From positions 620,001 through 684,000 of the forward strand of contig NC_018227.2 in the NCBI RefSeq assembly GCF_000304355.2: DNA of 64,000 nt, given 5' to 3'. A program made the translations under genes and the position numbers. The notes under the pieces are model-generated. The model was not told the origin of the DNA, did no database searches, and saw only the letters and a list, made by a program, of their open reading frames with translations. Source of the DNA: Methanoculleus bourgensis MS2 (GTDB lineage Archaea; Halobacteriota; Methanomicrobia; Methanomicrobiales; Methanoculleaceae). Shown here piece after piece: positions 1 through 7,957 of the stretch. Numbering within the stretch: the stretch's first letter is position 1; every line of letters begins with the position of its first letter.

Positions 1-19
1 AAGATGAAATAGTCCACTA
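1..19. repeat. Right end of a MITE-like repeat (copy A, truncated by window edge)
   Basis: AGATGAAAT...CCAC followed by TA at 18-19 is the inward-facing end of the dispersed repeat family seen whole at 5886-6058. The rest of this copy lies outside the window. The TA is shared with the insertion element that follows. Confidence 0.6.
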
Positions 20-89
20 GTGTTATGTCAACAATATAATGTCGTAAAGTATATGCTCCCCCATACCTACTCTTTCTTGGGGATTGAGG

Positions 90-584
90 ATGAAGAAGTA
101 TATCGTGACCCTCACTCGTGAAGAGCGTGACCAACTGACGACACTGGCCTCGAAAGGCAAGCATTCTGCACAGCAGATTCTGAATGCCCTCATTTTACTC
201 GGGTGTGATGAAGGGGAGTTTCAGAGCCAGCGTTCAAAGAACGAAGAGTTGTCCCGTGTTTTGAACATTAGTATGAGGAAGATCGACCGCGTGAAAGAGC
301 GGTTTGTCACGGAAGGCCTTGAGACGGCCCTTTCGGGACGGACGCGCGATCGGGTCTATCCTAGAAAGACCGATGGCGATTTTGAAGCCCACCTCATCGC
401 ACTCAGCTGCAGTGAACCGCCGGAAGGCTATTCCCGCTGGACACTTCGTCTGTTGGCTGATCGGGTTGTTGCATTGGAATATATCGATGAGATCTCTCAC
501 GAGACGATTCGCCAGATTTTAAAAAAACGAAATGCAGCCCTGGAAGCACCAAGAGTGGATCATACCGCCGGAACACACCGGTAG
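90..584 (+). CDS. IS630-family transposase, N-terminal part (helix-turn-helix)
   Basis: This is the DNA-binding half of an IS630 transposase: a HTH region around residues 20-80, then a linker ending in the family pattern ETIRQILKK. I prefer ATG at 90; a TTG at 84 is in frame. Family homology leaves this frame at the A7 run 521-527 and continues in the next frame (GAA ATG CAG CCC TGG), so residues after about 147 are out-of-frame. Joining the halves needs a +1 (or -2) shift on the A run. This could be programmed slippage, as known in some IS630 members, or an inactivating mutation. Confidence 0.75.
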   Translation: MKKYIVTLTREERDQLTTLASKGKHSAQQILNALILLGCDEGEFQSQRSKNEELSRVLNISMRKIDRVKERFVTEGLETALSGRTRDRVYPRKTDGDFEAHLIALSCSEPPEGYSRWTLRLLADRVVALEYIDEISHETIRQILKKRNAALEAPRVDHTAGTHR

Positions 585-1221
585 TTTTGTTGCCCATATG
601 GAGCGGGTTCTGGACATCTACAAACGTCCCTTGAATCCGCTGTATCCTGTCGTTTGCATGGATGAATCCCCGAAGCAACTCATTGCCGAAACCCGGAATG
701 CCATCCCCGCCTCACCGGGACAACCGGCCCGGTATGACTATGAATACCGCCGTTGTGGCACGTGCAACATTTTTCTTGCCAGTGAACCATTGGCAGGAAA
801 ACGGATGGTGAAGATTACTGAGCACCGGACCAAGCAGGATTGGGCATTGTTTTTGCAGGATATCGCTGAACAGTACCCCGAGGCAGAGAGGATCGTCCTG
901 GTGATGGATAACCTGAATACCCATACACCCGGCTCATTCTACGAAACGTATTCGCCGGAAGAGGCAAAAACGCTCTGGGATCGGTTCGAATTTATATATG
1001 CGCCAAAACATGGGAGCTGGCTGAATATGGCGGAAATTGAGTTGAGCGTGTTGACCCGGCAGTGTTTATCGCGAAGAATCGAGACGATCGAGGAGGCTCG
1101 GATGGAGGTAAAAGCATGGGAAAATGCCAGGAATAACAAGAATGCAAAGGTAAACTGGCAGTTCACGGCTGAAGATGCACGGATTAAATTAGTGCGCCTC
1201 TATCCGACATTAGAGGGTTGA
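532..1221 (+). CDS. IS630-family transposase, DDE catalytic part
   Basis: This is the catalytic half of the IS630 transposase. The DDE triad is visible: Asp in VCMDESPKQL, Asp in LVMDNLNTH, and Glu in SWLNMAEIELS. The C-terminal end matches full-length relatives, and the stop at 1219-1221 lies 8 bp from the element end. Homology extends upstream of the ATG into the overlap, so it is expected to be made as a fusion with the HTH part through a shift at the A7 run. If no shift occurs, the element is non-autonomous. Confidence 0.8.
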   Translation: MQPWKHQEWIIPPEHTGSFVAHMERVLDIYKRPLNPLYPVVCMDESPKQLIAETRNAIPASPGQPARYDYEYRRCGTCNIFLASEPLAGKRMVKITEHRTKQDWALFLQDIAEQYPEAERIVLVMDNLNTHTPGSFYETYSPEEAKTLWDRFEFIYAPKHGSWLNMAEIELSVLTRQCLSRRIETIEEARMEVKAWENARNNKNAKVNWQFTAEDARIKLVRLYPTLEG

Positions 1222-1229
1222 CGGTGCAC

Positions 1230-1376
1230 TAGTAGAGCATTTCATCTACTCTTGTCCATGCGATTGTTGCCTCTCGCGCGAAGCCCGTGTAACTCCTCGC
1301 AACCGGAACCCTTCGCGTTCTTCGCGTGCGGCCGACCATCCGTGCTCAAACCCGAAAATAAAGGTGAAACGGCCCC
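1230..1376. repeat. MITE-like repeat, copy B (right end decayed)
   Basis: It starts TA-GTAGAGCATTTCATCT next to the IS630 right end. It shares a core with the copies at 5886, 12118 and 21046 (runs such as CCTCTCGCGCGAAG and AACCGGAACCCTTCGCG). The right end near 1361-1376 (AAGGTGAAAC) is a decayed version of the inverted terminal repeat. Orientation matches the 12118 copy and is opposite to the 5886 copy. Confidence 0.6.
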
Positions 1377-1409
1377 TCCCTCGATGCACCGGAAGGCCGC
1401 AACAGGCTG

Positions 1410-1703
1410 TTATTTCCGGCGGGCGGCAAGTTCATCGAGCACGTCCGCCACGTCGGTGCCTGATGCCTGTAGTGCCACCAGGAAGTGGAAGAGGAGGTCG
1501 GCCGCTTCTGAGACCGTCCTCTCCGGGACCTGGTTCTTTGCGGCCAGGATGAACTCGACCGCCTCTTCACCGACCTTCTCCAGGGATTTGTCAATTCCCT
1601 TCCGGTGGGTCAGGACAGAACTGACGTAACTCCCTGCCGAGGGATGTTCCGCCCGGTCCTGGATGACCTGCCAGACCTCGTCGAGGATGCTCCAGTCACG
1701 CAT
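1410..1703 (-). CDS. hisE: Phosphoribosyl-ATP diphosphatase HisE
   Basis: A 97-residue protein of the MazG-like HisE family. It hydrolyses phosphoribosyl-ATP to phosphoribosyl-AMP and pyrophosphate, the second step of histidine synthesis. The sequence shows the family helices and acidic metal-binding residues (KVGEEAVEFILAAKN, SEAADLLFHFLVAL). Length is normal for a stand-alone HisE. The ATG at 1703 is chosen because MRDWSILDEVWQVI matches the usual N terminus; an upstream in-frame extension to 1778 is not conserved-looking. Its start overlaps the end of the nusA-like gene by 8 bp, so the two are probably co-transcribed. Confidence 0.93.
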   Translation of the reverse strand: MRDWSILDEVWQVIQDRAEHPSAGSYVSSVLTHRKGIDKSLEKVGEEAVEFILAAKNQVPERTVSEAADLLFHFLVALQASGTDVADVLDELAARRK

Positions 1704-2136
1704 GGGTCTCTCCCCCTGCCAGCACCTCGCCGAGGTCGGTATCGAAGTACCGGGAGAGCAGGAGTCGCGCCTTCTCAATGGTGCATCCGCCTTTCCCGAT
1801 AGCGATGCCGAGATCGCCTTTATTGACGTATACGGTGAGCCGGCCGTCGTCTTCCTTCTTCACGCCGACGACGTCGGCCGGCTTAAAAGCGTTTTTTGTG
1901 AATTTTTCAATCTCAGGAGAATATTCGACCATCTCGATACGTTTCCCGAGGACCCGCTGCATCTTTCGGATATTGCTTCCCTTCCTGCCGATAGCAAGGC
2001 CCATATCCCCCTCTTTTATGAGGTATACTATACGGTCGAAGCGCTCATCGATGATGCAGTCGAGCGCGGTCGCCCGGGTAAGAATTCTCAGCTCTTCAAT
2101 ATATCGCCGTTCTTTAAAACATATGGTTCTTATCAT
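1696..2136 (-). CDS. nusA: Archaeal NusA-like transcription termination/antitermination factor
   Basis: A 146-residue protein made of two KH RNA-binding domains, the standard archaeal NusA architecture, which lacks the S1 domain and C-terminal repeats of bacterial NusA. Both GxxG loops are visible: GLAIGRKGSNIRKM in the first KH and GIAIGKGGCTIEKA in the second. It probably binds nascent RNA and RNA polymerase. It is usually found near RNA polymerase or ribosomal genes, but here it is followed by hisE with an 8-bp overlap. An operator-like palindrome spans its TATA box. Confidence 0.9.
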   Translation of the reverse strand: MIRTICFKERRYIEELRILTRATALDCIIDERFDRIVYLIKEGDMGLAIGRKGSNIRKMQRVLGKRIEMVEYSPEIEKFTKNAFKPADVVGVKKEDDGRLTVYVNKGDLGIAIGKGGCTIEKARLLLSRYFDTDLGEVLAGGETHA

Positions 2137-2178
2137 TGGAGAAGTCCCCGGTGGGAATGATGCGGTATGATATGGTTT

Positions 2179-2199
2179 CTCAGGGAATATATACCTGAG
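2179..2199 (-). promoter_or_regulatory. TATA box of nusA flanked by a 6-bp inverted repeat
   Basis: On the minus strand a TATATAT core sits about 50-60 bp upstream of the nusA start. CTCAGG (2179-2184) and CCTGAG (2194-2199) form a perfect 6-bp inverted repeat either side of it. A protein bound there would block TBP/TFB. The TATA assignment is reasonable; the operator role is inference. Confidence 0.4.
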
Positions 2200-2215
2200 T
2201 ACCGGGTTCGTCGCC

Positions 2216-3697
2216 CTAACACTTCTGCAGGATCACCTTTATTGCTGCTCCCTCCTCCGGCCTGCCCGGCACCCGGTCCGCCGCCCAGACACGCCCGCCG
2301 TAGCGGTTCGTGAGGGTCTTGACGATATGGAGCCCAAGACCCCTGCTCCCGGACGCGGATTTGCTGCCCTGGCTGAAGCGATCGAAGACGTTGAGTTTTA
2401 GGTGGTCCGGTATGCCGATGCCGGTATCGGTGACAGAGAGTGTCACGATATCCCCGGTCTCCATGACCCGGATATCGATCCGCACCTTCATCCCGCCGAA
2501 CTTGATGCTGTTGCTGATCAGGTTGGATATGACGTGTTCGAGGAGGGGGTTTGCCCAGACCATGCAACTCCCTCCCTCGTAGCGGATATCGATCCCCGCA
2601 TACCGCTGGATCTGGCCGCGGATGACGCCATCAAGGTCGACCGGTTCCAGGCGGATGTGGTGTTTGTTAAGCGTATTTAAGAGTTCGACATTTTTGATGA
2701 CGTTGATCCCCTGCTCGATCGTGTTCTTGACCCTTTGCGCGAGTTCTGCTTCCTCGCCGGAGAGCCGTTCCCTGAGCATCTCGATGATGGTTGCCGCAAC
2801 CATGCTGGTGTTGTAGATGTCGGTGCCGAGCAGGTCAAGGTAGAGGCTGGAGAACCGGCTGGTCTCCTGGAGGGTCCGTTCACAGAGAAGTTCCCTCGTG
2901 ATGTCGCGGGCAACCCCGGTGGCTGCCACGATCTCTCCGGCAGCGTCGTGCAGGGGATGAATGGTGATCTGGAACGACCGTTGCTCGTCGTGCCACAGAA
3001 ACGACCGTGACTCAGAGACCGCCTCTCCTGTCTCGATAACCTGGCGGGCAGCCCGGGAGAGGAAGTCTGCCTCCTCCTCAGGGAAGAGGGTGCGGGGTGT
3101 CCTGCCTGTGATCTCTGCCGTATCCAGGCCCATCTCCTGGCCGCCGGTCCAGAGGAATCGTAGGAAGACACCATCCCTGTTGAGCGTGAAGATCATGTCA
3201 GGCAGCGATTTTGCGAGGACCTGCACCTCGTCCTCTGGCACCCCGGCAGACTCGTTGACCGATCTCTCTCCCGGGGCGTCCCGGATGGTCTCGACCGCAC
3301 CGATCAGCCTGCCTGCAGGGTCGTAGAGCGGGGCGGCCATGCAGGCAACCCTTCTGCCTGATACCAGGGGGATGCGCGATTCGGCGAGCAACTCTTCGCC
3401 GTCATGGGCCAGGAGGCGGTAATAGTCGCTTCCGGGGTTGCTGTGAGTCAGGACGCAGTCGGCCAGGGTGGGGCGCCTCTCCCCGAAGAGCGCTTTTGCG
3501 TGCGCATAACCACCTTTCCCTAAGATCTCTTCCGCCGCAACGCCGGTGTATTGTGCAATGCTGTCGTTCCAGATGACCACCCGCCCCTCGCGGTCGAGAA
3601 CAAGTGCCGGTTGCTGAAGGTGGTCGAAGATACTCATGGGGACCTGACTCCGATTCATGGTTTCTCTAATTTTCTGCTGGTTCATCGTCACGCGCAT
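2216..3697 (-). CDS. PAS-domain sensor kinase-like protein lacking the phospho-acceptor histidine
   Basis: About 493 residues. Two PAS domains come first (roughly residues 20-140 and 155-275), then a dimerisation region and a HATPase_c domain. The ATPase boxes are intact: N box NLISNSIKFG, G1 VTDTGIGIP, G2 GSRGLGLHIVKTL. Many methanogen PAS kinases have a sequence like MGHDINN at the dimerisation helix; here the equivalent is LLGTDIYNTSM, with Thr in place of His. It may therefore be unable to autophosphorylate on His, or act as a regulator of another kinase. No transmembrane segment is seen, so it is cytoplasmic. ATG at 3697 follows a GTG at 3700; internal ATGs at 3685 and later are possible starts. 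Confidence 0.85.
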   Translation of the reverse strand: MRVTMNQQKIRETMNRSQVPMSIFDHLQQPALVLDREGRVVIWNDSIAQYTGVAAEEILGKGGYAHAKALFGERRPTLADCVLTHSNPGSDYYRLLAHDGEELLAESRIPLVSGRRVACMAAPLYDPAGRLIGAVETIRDAPGERSVNESAGVPEDEVQVLAKSLPDMIFTLNRDGVFLRFLWTGGQEMGLDTAEITGRTPRTLFPEEEADFLSRAARQVIETGEAVSESRSFLWHDEQRSFQITIHPLHDAAGEIVAATGVARDITRELLCERTLQETSRFSSLYLDLLGTDIYNTSMVAATIIEMLRERLSGEEAELAQRVKNTIEQGINVIKNVELLNTLNKHHIRLEPVDLDGVIRGQIQRYAGIDIRYEGGSCMVWANPLLEHVISNLISNSIKFGGMKVRIDIRVMETGDIVTLSVTDTGIGIPDHLKLNVFDRFSQGSKSASGSRGLGLHIVKTLTNRYGGRVWAADRVPGRPEEGAAIKVILQKC

Positions 3698-4145
3698 CAC
3701 CCGGGAACAATTTCTCGTCCCCGCAAAGCCGCCGACACCCCTCCCCCTCCGGGTCGCCGGGGAATACCTGGCGCCGCCAGGTACAGTGCCTCCTGACTAT
3801 TACTGCTTCCGGTCCCGGGTGGTTATCCGCCCCGCCGGGGATGCCGGTGGGGGGTGTATCACCGCGATCGGGAACAAACACGTTGAAAAAGTGTCTGGAA
3901 TTCCCGCTTAAAAGGGTGTCTGTTTATCCTTCGCTGGTTTTGCTGTCTTGGTAATTCGTTATTTATAGTTTATCAGATTGCCTGGGTGCGCAGTAACCGG
4001 GTTCCCACAATATACACCTTTTACTCCCTGACTGTGTGAATTTCTCGTTTTGCAGGGTTCTTCCCGATCGGATGCCGGGACGCGGGGGTCGACGCCATGT
4101 GCTGTTGAAGTAGGTTGATATTTGAGTATTTGCAGATCATAATTG
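3698..4145. other. Intergenic region, no gene seen
   Basis: About 450 bp between divergently oriented genes. I see no convincing reading frame, RNA gene or repeat. The stretch 3950-3985 is AT-rich (TATTTATAGTTTATC) and may hold a promoter. Confidence 0.3.
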
Positions 4146-4850
4146 ATGTTCGGGCAGTATTATGACACTTTTCACTTCGAAAGCGGCGACATCGTGGTGG
4201 AAACCGAGCGAATAGACGGTCTCCTGACCTACCGGCGGAGGTGCGAAGGCCGGACGTTTAAGCGGATCCTGGTCTCGGAGACGGCCAGGATCATCATCAA
4301 CCCGGTGGAGCCGGTCAACCTCCCGAAGGATGTCACGGATTTTCTGCAGGTGGAGTTTACTCCGATGGTTATCGAGCCCGGCGCCGCCCGAACGGTCTAC
4401 CTGAAGTTTCCTGTCGAGATCGGTGTCTTTCTGGAGTCTGAAAAAGGTATTGAGGTGCTGGACGTCTTCGGCACCGGCACTCAGAAGTATACGCTCTACG
4501 GTCCACCGACCAGCGGGGTCATCGCCCGCTGGTACAGGAGTGCGGTGTATCCTGAGATACCTCCGGTTGAGCGTTTCAGCGAAGGGATAATGGAGTTCTC
4601 CATCCAGAACGCGTCCCACGAGTGGGCTGAGGTCTCGTCTGTTGTCTTTGACAGTGTCGATATGAAGATCTACTACAATGATATCGTGACGACCACCGCC
4701 ACGATGAGGATTCTCAGCCCGGCTATGGCGGAGACAGACTTCATCGATGCCCCGCTCATTCCGGGTATGACGAGATCCATTGAACTGTATAAAGCGCGGA
4801 AGATCCCGGTGCTCGACCGGGGGTATCTCATGGAGTGGGGGTTATCGTGA
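4146..4850 (+). CDS. DUF432 family protein
   Basis: A 234-residue protein of the archaeal DUF432 family, function unknown. It is predicted soluble and beta-rich, with no signal peptide or membrane segment. DUF432 genes are commonly next to MscS-type channels in methanogens. Here the stop TGA overlaps the GTG start of the MscS gene (GTGA at 4847-4850), which implies translational coupling and a role with the channel. I chose ATG 4146; a TTG at 4143 precedes it directly. Confidence 0.8.
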   Translation: MFGQYYDTFHFESGDIVVETERIDGLLTYRRRCEGRTFKRILVSETARIIINPVEPVNLPKDVTDFLQVEFTPMVIEPGAARTVYLKFPVEIGVFLESEKGIEVLDVFGTGTQKYTLYGPPTSGVIARWYRSAVYPEIPPVERFSEGIMEFSIQNASHEWAEVSSVVFDSVDMKIYYNDIVTTTATMRILSPAMAETDFIDAPLIPGMTRSIELYKARKIPVLDRGYLMEWGLS

Positions 4851-5704
4851 CATTCAATGTGACCGGCATCCTGGAAACACCCACCGGTATCGGTACGATC
4901 ACCGTCAGCGATGTCCTGTGGTTTGTCGTCATCATCGCCGTCGGGGTTGCAATCGCTAAAATAGTCTCGATAAATGTCAGGAGAGCCCTTGCTGAGCGGC
5001 TGCCCAAGAACGAGCGTGAGCTCATCGCAAAGGTGATCTACTACATCATCGTCATCTGGGCAGTCATCGTCGCTCTCCCGTACCTCAACATCAACCTCTC
5101 CGGGCTCCTGGTGGCCGGGGGTATCGCCGGTCTTGTTATCGGGTTTGCCAGTCAGAGCGTCGTCTCAAACCTGGTCTCAGGGCTCTTCCTTATGTTTGAG
5201 CACCCGATCAAGATCGGTGATACCATCAGCGTTGCTGGCGTCAGCGGCAGTGTCGAGGATATCAGGATCCTCTCGACCATCGTGAAGACTTACGATGGGA
5301 TCTACACCCGGATCCCGAACGAGAAGGTCTTCACCTCGAATATCACCAACTACGTCCATAACGCTGCCCGGCGGTTCGAGTACGGGATCAGTATCCGCTA
5401 CGAGGATGATGCGAACGAGGCGATCAGGATCGCAAGAGAGGTCATCGAGACCCATCCGTTTGCCCTGAGGAGCCCGGCACCGTCGGTCTTCGTCGACAAC
5501 CTCGGCGATGACGGCATCAACCTGACAGCCCGCATATGGGCGCCGGCCCGGAACTGGTGGGATGTCAGGGCCGAGCTTCTCTGGGATATCGTGAAGAAAC
5601 TCGAGGAAAACGGTATCGAGATGCCCTACCCGCAGAGGACTGTCTGGTTTGCGGACGATCTCCGGGTGACGGGCGGGAAGGGAGAAGAGGAGTCTCGTAT
5701 TTAG
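4847..5704 (+). CDS. MscS-family small-conductance mechanosensitive channel
   Basis: About 285 residues. A first membrane helix lies near residues 18-38 and two more near 60-105. The third, pore-lining helix is Gly/Ala-rich (LLVAGGIAGLVIGFASQSVVSNLVSG). The MscS beta domain (EHPIKIGDTISVAGVSGSVEDI) and the alpha-beta cytoplasmic domain follow. It opens under membrane tension to release solutes after osmotic downshock. The GTG at 4847 gives a 4-bp overlap with DUF432 and a GGAGTGGGGG ribosome site; an in-frame GTG at 4835 is the alternative. Confidence 0.92.
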   Translation: MTFNVTGILETPTGIGTITVSDVLWFVVIIAVGVAIAKIVSINVRRALAERLPKNERELIAKVIYYIIVIWAVIVALPYLNINLSGLLVAGGIAGLVIGFASQSVVSNLVSGLFLMFEHPIKIGDTISVAGVSGSVEDIRILSTIVKTYDGIYTRIPNEKVFTSNITNYVHNAARRFEYGISIRYEDDANEAIRIAREVIETHPFALRSPAPSVFVDNLGDDGINLTARIWAPARNWWDVRAELLWDIVKKLEENGIEMPYPQRTVWFADDLRVTGGKGEEESRI

Positions 5705-5744
5705 ATCCGGGGCGGCTGGTAATCTCGGGGTTTGTCCCCAAACT

Positions 5745-5780
5745 CTTCTTCCGGAGAGGGCGACCCCCTCTCGGAAGAAG
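5745..5780. terminator. Strong hairpin downstream of the MscS gene
   Basis: CTTCTTCCGGAGAGGG is followed after a few bases by CCCTCTCGGAAGAAG, its near-perfect reverse complement. The stem is about 15 bp with a very short loop. It lies 40 bp after the MscS stop. No long T run follows, so it may protect the 3' end of the mRNA rather than terminate. Confidence 0.4.
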
Positions 5781-5885
5781 GCGCTCCTTGTATGCCCCAC
5801 CCCGCCCCGGGCGTGGCCCCAGGATTGCGGTTGTCTTGTGCGAAAACTGATCGATACTCGCTTTCTATTGAGAGTCGATGCACTA

Positions 5886-6058
5886 GTGGACCATTTCACC
5901 TTATGTTGCGGGTCCTGATGCGGGGCGAGCGATCGCCACCTCACGCGAAGACGCGAAGAACGCGAAGGGGACTCTGCCGCCCAGCAACCGAACTTCGCGG
6001 CTTCGCGCCCTTCGCGTGAGATGGTATTGCATGGACAATATTAGATGAAATGATACAC
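5886..6058. repeat. MITE-like repeat, copy C (intact, 173 bp)
   Basis: Flanked by TA at 5884-5885 and 6059-6060. The ends are inverted: GTGGACCATTTCACC at the left, and inward from the right GTGTATCATTTCATCT. The core is rich in CGCGAAG motifs in both orientations and codes for nothing. Read in reverse it aligns with the copies at 1230 and 12118 (for example CTAATATTGTCCATGCAATACC). The right TA is shared with copy D, so the two are tandem. Confidence 0.75.
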
Positions 6059-6060
6059 TA

Positions 6061-6344
6061 GTGGAGCGTTGCATCTTATTTTGCGGGTTCTGGCATGGAT
6101 CACGCGGAAGATCGCGAAGGGTGTGGAACGTTCATGGGGCAGAGCGAGCGGCTGTACGCAGGGAAACACCCTGCTCCCCGGGCAGTGGGTGGACCGTGGT
6201 GGGAATCGCCCTGGGGGGTGGGGGCCGGGGAGGGGGATCGCTCCCTCCCCGTACAAGCCGGACCGGGGGCGCAAACAGAGCCCTGATCCCTCACTCGCCA
6301 AATCGGGGTGGTTTTCATGGGAAATGTTAACTGAAATGCTCCAC
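6061..6344. repeat. MITE-like repeat, copy D (284 bp, diverged core)
   Basis: It starts GTGGAGCGTTGCATCTTATTTTGCGGG after the TA at 6059-6060 and ends CTGAAATGCTCCAC before the TA at 6345-6346. The first 60 bp resemble copy C; the remainder is unrelated GC-rich sequence. The terminal TA is part of the TAG stop codon of the MBL-fold gene on the minus strand. Confidence 0.65.
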
Positions 6345-7006
6345 TAGACCCGGTGCACCGTCCCTGCCCCCCCCGGCCGGAAGGTCTCCGGGTATCTCTC
6401 CCTGATCTCCCTGATCTTATCGGTACAGTGCGAGGCCGAGATGCAGGCCACCCCGGCAAGGGCATCGATATCCTCATGGGTGACGGTATGAAGCCCGCCG
6501 ATGACCCCCCATACCGGGCCTTCCCGGGAGACCCGGTCAATGATCCGGCTGATATGCGGGTGTGCGCACCCGGTGACGACCAGGAGACCGCCTGCCACGG
6601 CGATCGCGAGCGATTGTTCCCTGATAGCGGTCCCGAGCGGGCCGGTCGCGGCGATACCGCTCACAACCTCCGTCCACCCGTCGACGATCACGGGCGTGGT
6701 GTACTCCCGGATCAGCCCGAGCGTCTGCCCAGAGAAACCATCATGAACGAAGACCTCCACAGAGGGGTTTGCGGCGAGGACCGCCTGGAGTCCCCCGGTG
6801 TGGTCCCAGTGGTCATGGGAGAGCACGAGATACCGGATATCCGCAGGGGTGATCCCGAGCGCCTGCATGTTCGATAACAATACGTCTCCTTTTGCCCCGG
6901 TATCAAAGAGCAGCCCTGCCTCGCGGATATGGCAGGAGAACCCCCAGTCCGGGATGAGTCCCTCCCGGAAGGGGATGTTGTTGTAGACCTCGGTGAGGGT
7001 GGGCAT
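6344..7006 (-). CDS. Metallo-beta-lactamase-fold hydrolase
   Basis: About 220 residues with the MBL metal site HDHWDH at residues 64-69 (LSHDHWDHTGG), a downstream His in TGCAHPHISRI, and a further His in GGLHTV. This layout resembles the COG1237 group, sometimes annotated as 7,8-dihydropterin-6-methyl-4-(ribofuranosyl)-aminobenzene-phosphate synthase-related. The true substrate is unknown. It is cytoplasmic, with no signal. The stop codon TAG (complement of 6344-6346) is formed at the junction with MITE copy D. The C terminus looks full length, so the insertion cost little. Confidence 0.85.
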   Translation of the reverse strand: MPTLTEVYNNIPFREGLIPDWGFSCHIREAGLLFDTGAKGDVLLSNMQALGITPADIRYLVLSHDHWDHTGGLQAVLAANPSVEVFVHDGFSGQTLGLIREYTTPVIVDGWTEVVSGIAATGPLGTAIREQSLAIAVAGGLLVVTGCAHPHISRIIDRVSREGPVWGVIGGLHTVTHEDIDALAGVACISASHCTDKIREIRERYPETFRPGGAGTVHRV

Positions 7007-7109
7007 CAAAAACAGACTCCTGCCTTCTGGTCTCTTCTCCCGGGAGATTATGTTTCCCGATGGGGCAAGAATCCGGTGCAGGCGAAAAAATGAGGAGGCG
7101 GTCGAGGAA

Positions 7110-7847
7110 TTACGTTATAACGTAGGCTATGGAGACGCTGGCGGTCACGTCGATCTCACCGACCTCGATCGGGGTCGGGACGGCGGCCCCGCCTGCCTTC
7201 TCCATGGCCGCATAGCGGTTGTCGTAGAGCATGGGCACGTAACTGTTCCCGACGTTGACCTCTTTGACGTCGATGATGGTCTTGCCGAGGGCGGCCGCGA
7301 CCGCGTCCGCGTCACCCTGTGCCTGCGCAACCGCGGCGGTCAGGGCCTCTGACCGGAGTTCCTGCTGCTTTGCGTCGCTCAAGGTCAACGAGAGCCGGTC
7401 GACACGGTTTGCGCCGCTCGCAACTGCCAGATCGATGATCTCACCGGTGCGGTCGACGGCATCAAGCCTGACCTCAAGGTTGTTGATGACCCGGTAGAAC
7501 CTGATCTTGGCACTCACCAGGGGTTTGTCGTTCTGCTCGGTCACCGGTATGATGGTGTAGCCGGTGGTCCTGAGGTCCTTTGCCGGAATGCCGGCGCCCT
7601 TCAGGGCGCTGACCACGGCGTCCATCTTCTGGGCGTTCTGCTGCTGTGCGATTTTGGCATCGGCGTTCTCGGTCTCGACCGAGAGCACGATGATGGCCAG
7701 GTCGGGCGTGGTCGTCACTTTGCCTGTGCCTGATACGTGGATCAGCTTATCGTTTGATTCCTCGGGCAGCTGGGCGGTGACGTTCCCGATCACCGCAGCG
7801 CAGAGGACCATCAGGGCGATCCCCAGAAATGCTATCTTTCCCCGCAT
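7110..7847 (-). CDS. Exported SIMPL-domain (DUF541) protein
   Basis: About 245 residues. An N-terminal signal peptide or anchor (GKIAFLGIALMVLCAAVIGNVTA) is followed by a SIMPL/DUF541 domain (HVSGTGKVTTTPDLAIIVLSVE and the C-terminal GEIDVTASVSIAYVI). Members are periplasmic or cell-surface proteins of poorly known function. ATG at 7847 is chosen; an in-frame TTG at 7856 is less likely. An AT-rich TTTATT promoter-like element lies just upstream. Confidence 0.88.
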   Translation of the reverse strand: MRGKIAFLGIALMVLCAAVIGNVTAQLPEESNDKLIHVSGTGKVTTTPDLAIIVLSVETENADAKIAQQQNAQKMDAVVSALKGAGIPAKDLRTTGYTIIPVTEQNDKPLVSAKIRFYRVINNLEVRLDAVDRTGEIIDLAVASGANRVDRLSLTLSDAKQQELRSEALTAAVAQAQGDADAVAAALGKTIIDVKEVNVGNSYVPMLYDNRYAAMEKAGGAAVPTPIEVGEIDVTASVSIAYVIT

Positions 7848-7957
7848 AGGTATCAATCATCACTTCATCTGGGGAGAATAAATGTCTTGCTTTAACTACG
7901 AGAATTTTCGTAGTTTTAACGGGAGGATTTCCGAAAATATTTCATTTCCTGTTACCG

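Larger units (their letters stand above)
20..1229 (+). mobile_element. IS630-type insertion sequence with TA target duplication
   Basis: The element is 1210 bp and flanked by TA at 18-19 and 1230-1231. Its left end begins GTGTTATGTCAAC and the right end, read inward from 1229, begins GTGCACCGTCAAC. The match continues to TAATGTCG, giving an imperfect inverted repeat of about 25 bp (about 18 identical). It carries one transposase split over two frames. Use of a TA target is the IS630/Tc1 hallmark. It sits precisely at the TA shared by two MITE-like repeats, so the pre-insertion site was probably a tandem MITE junction. Confidence 0.85.
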
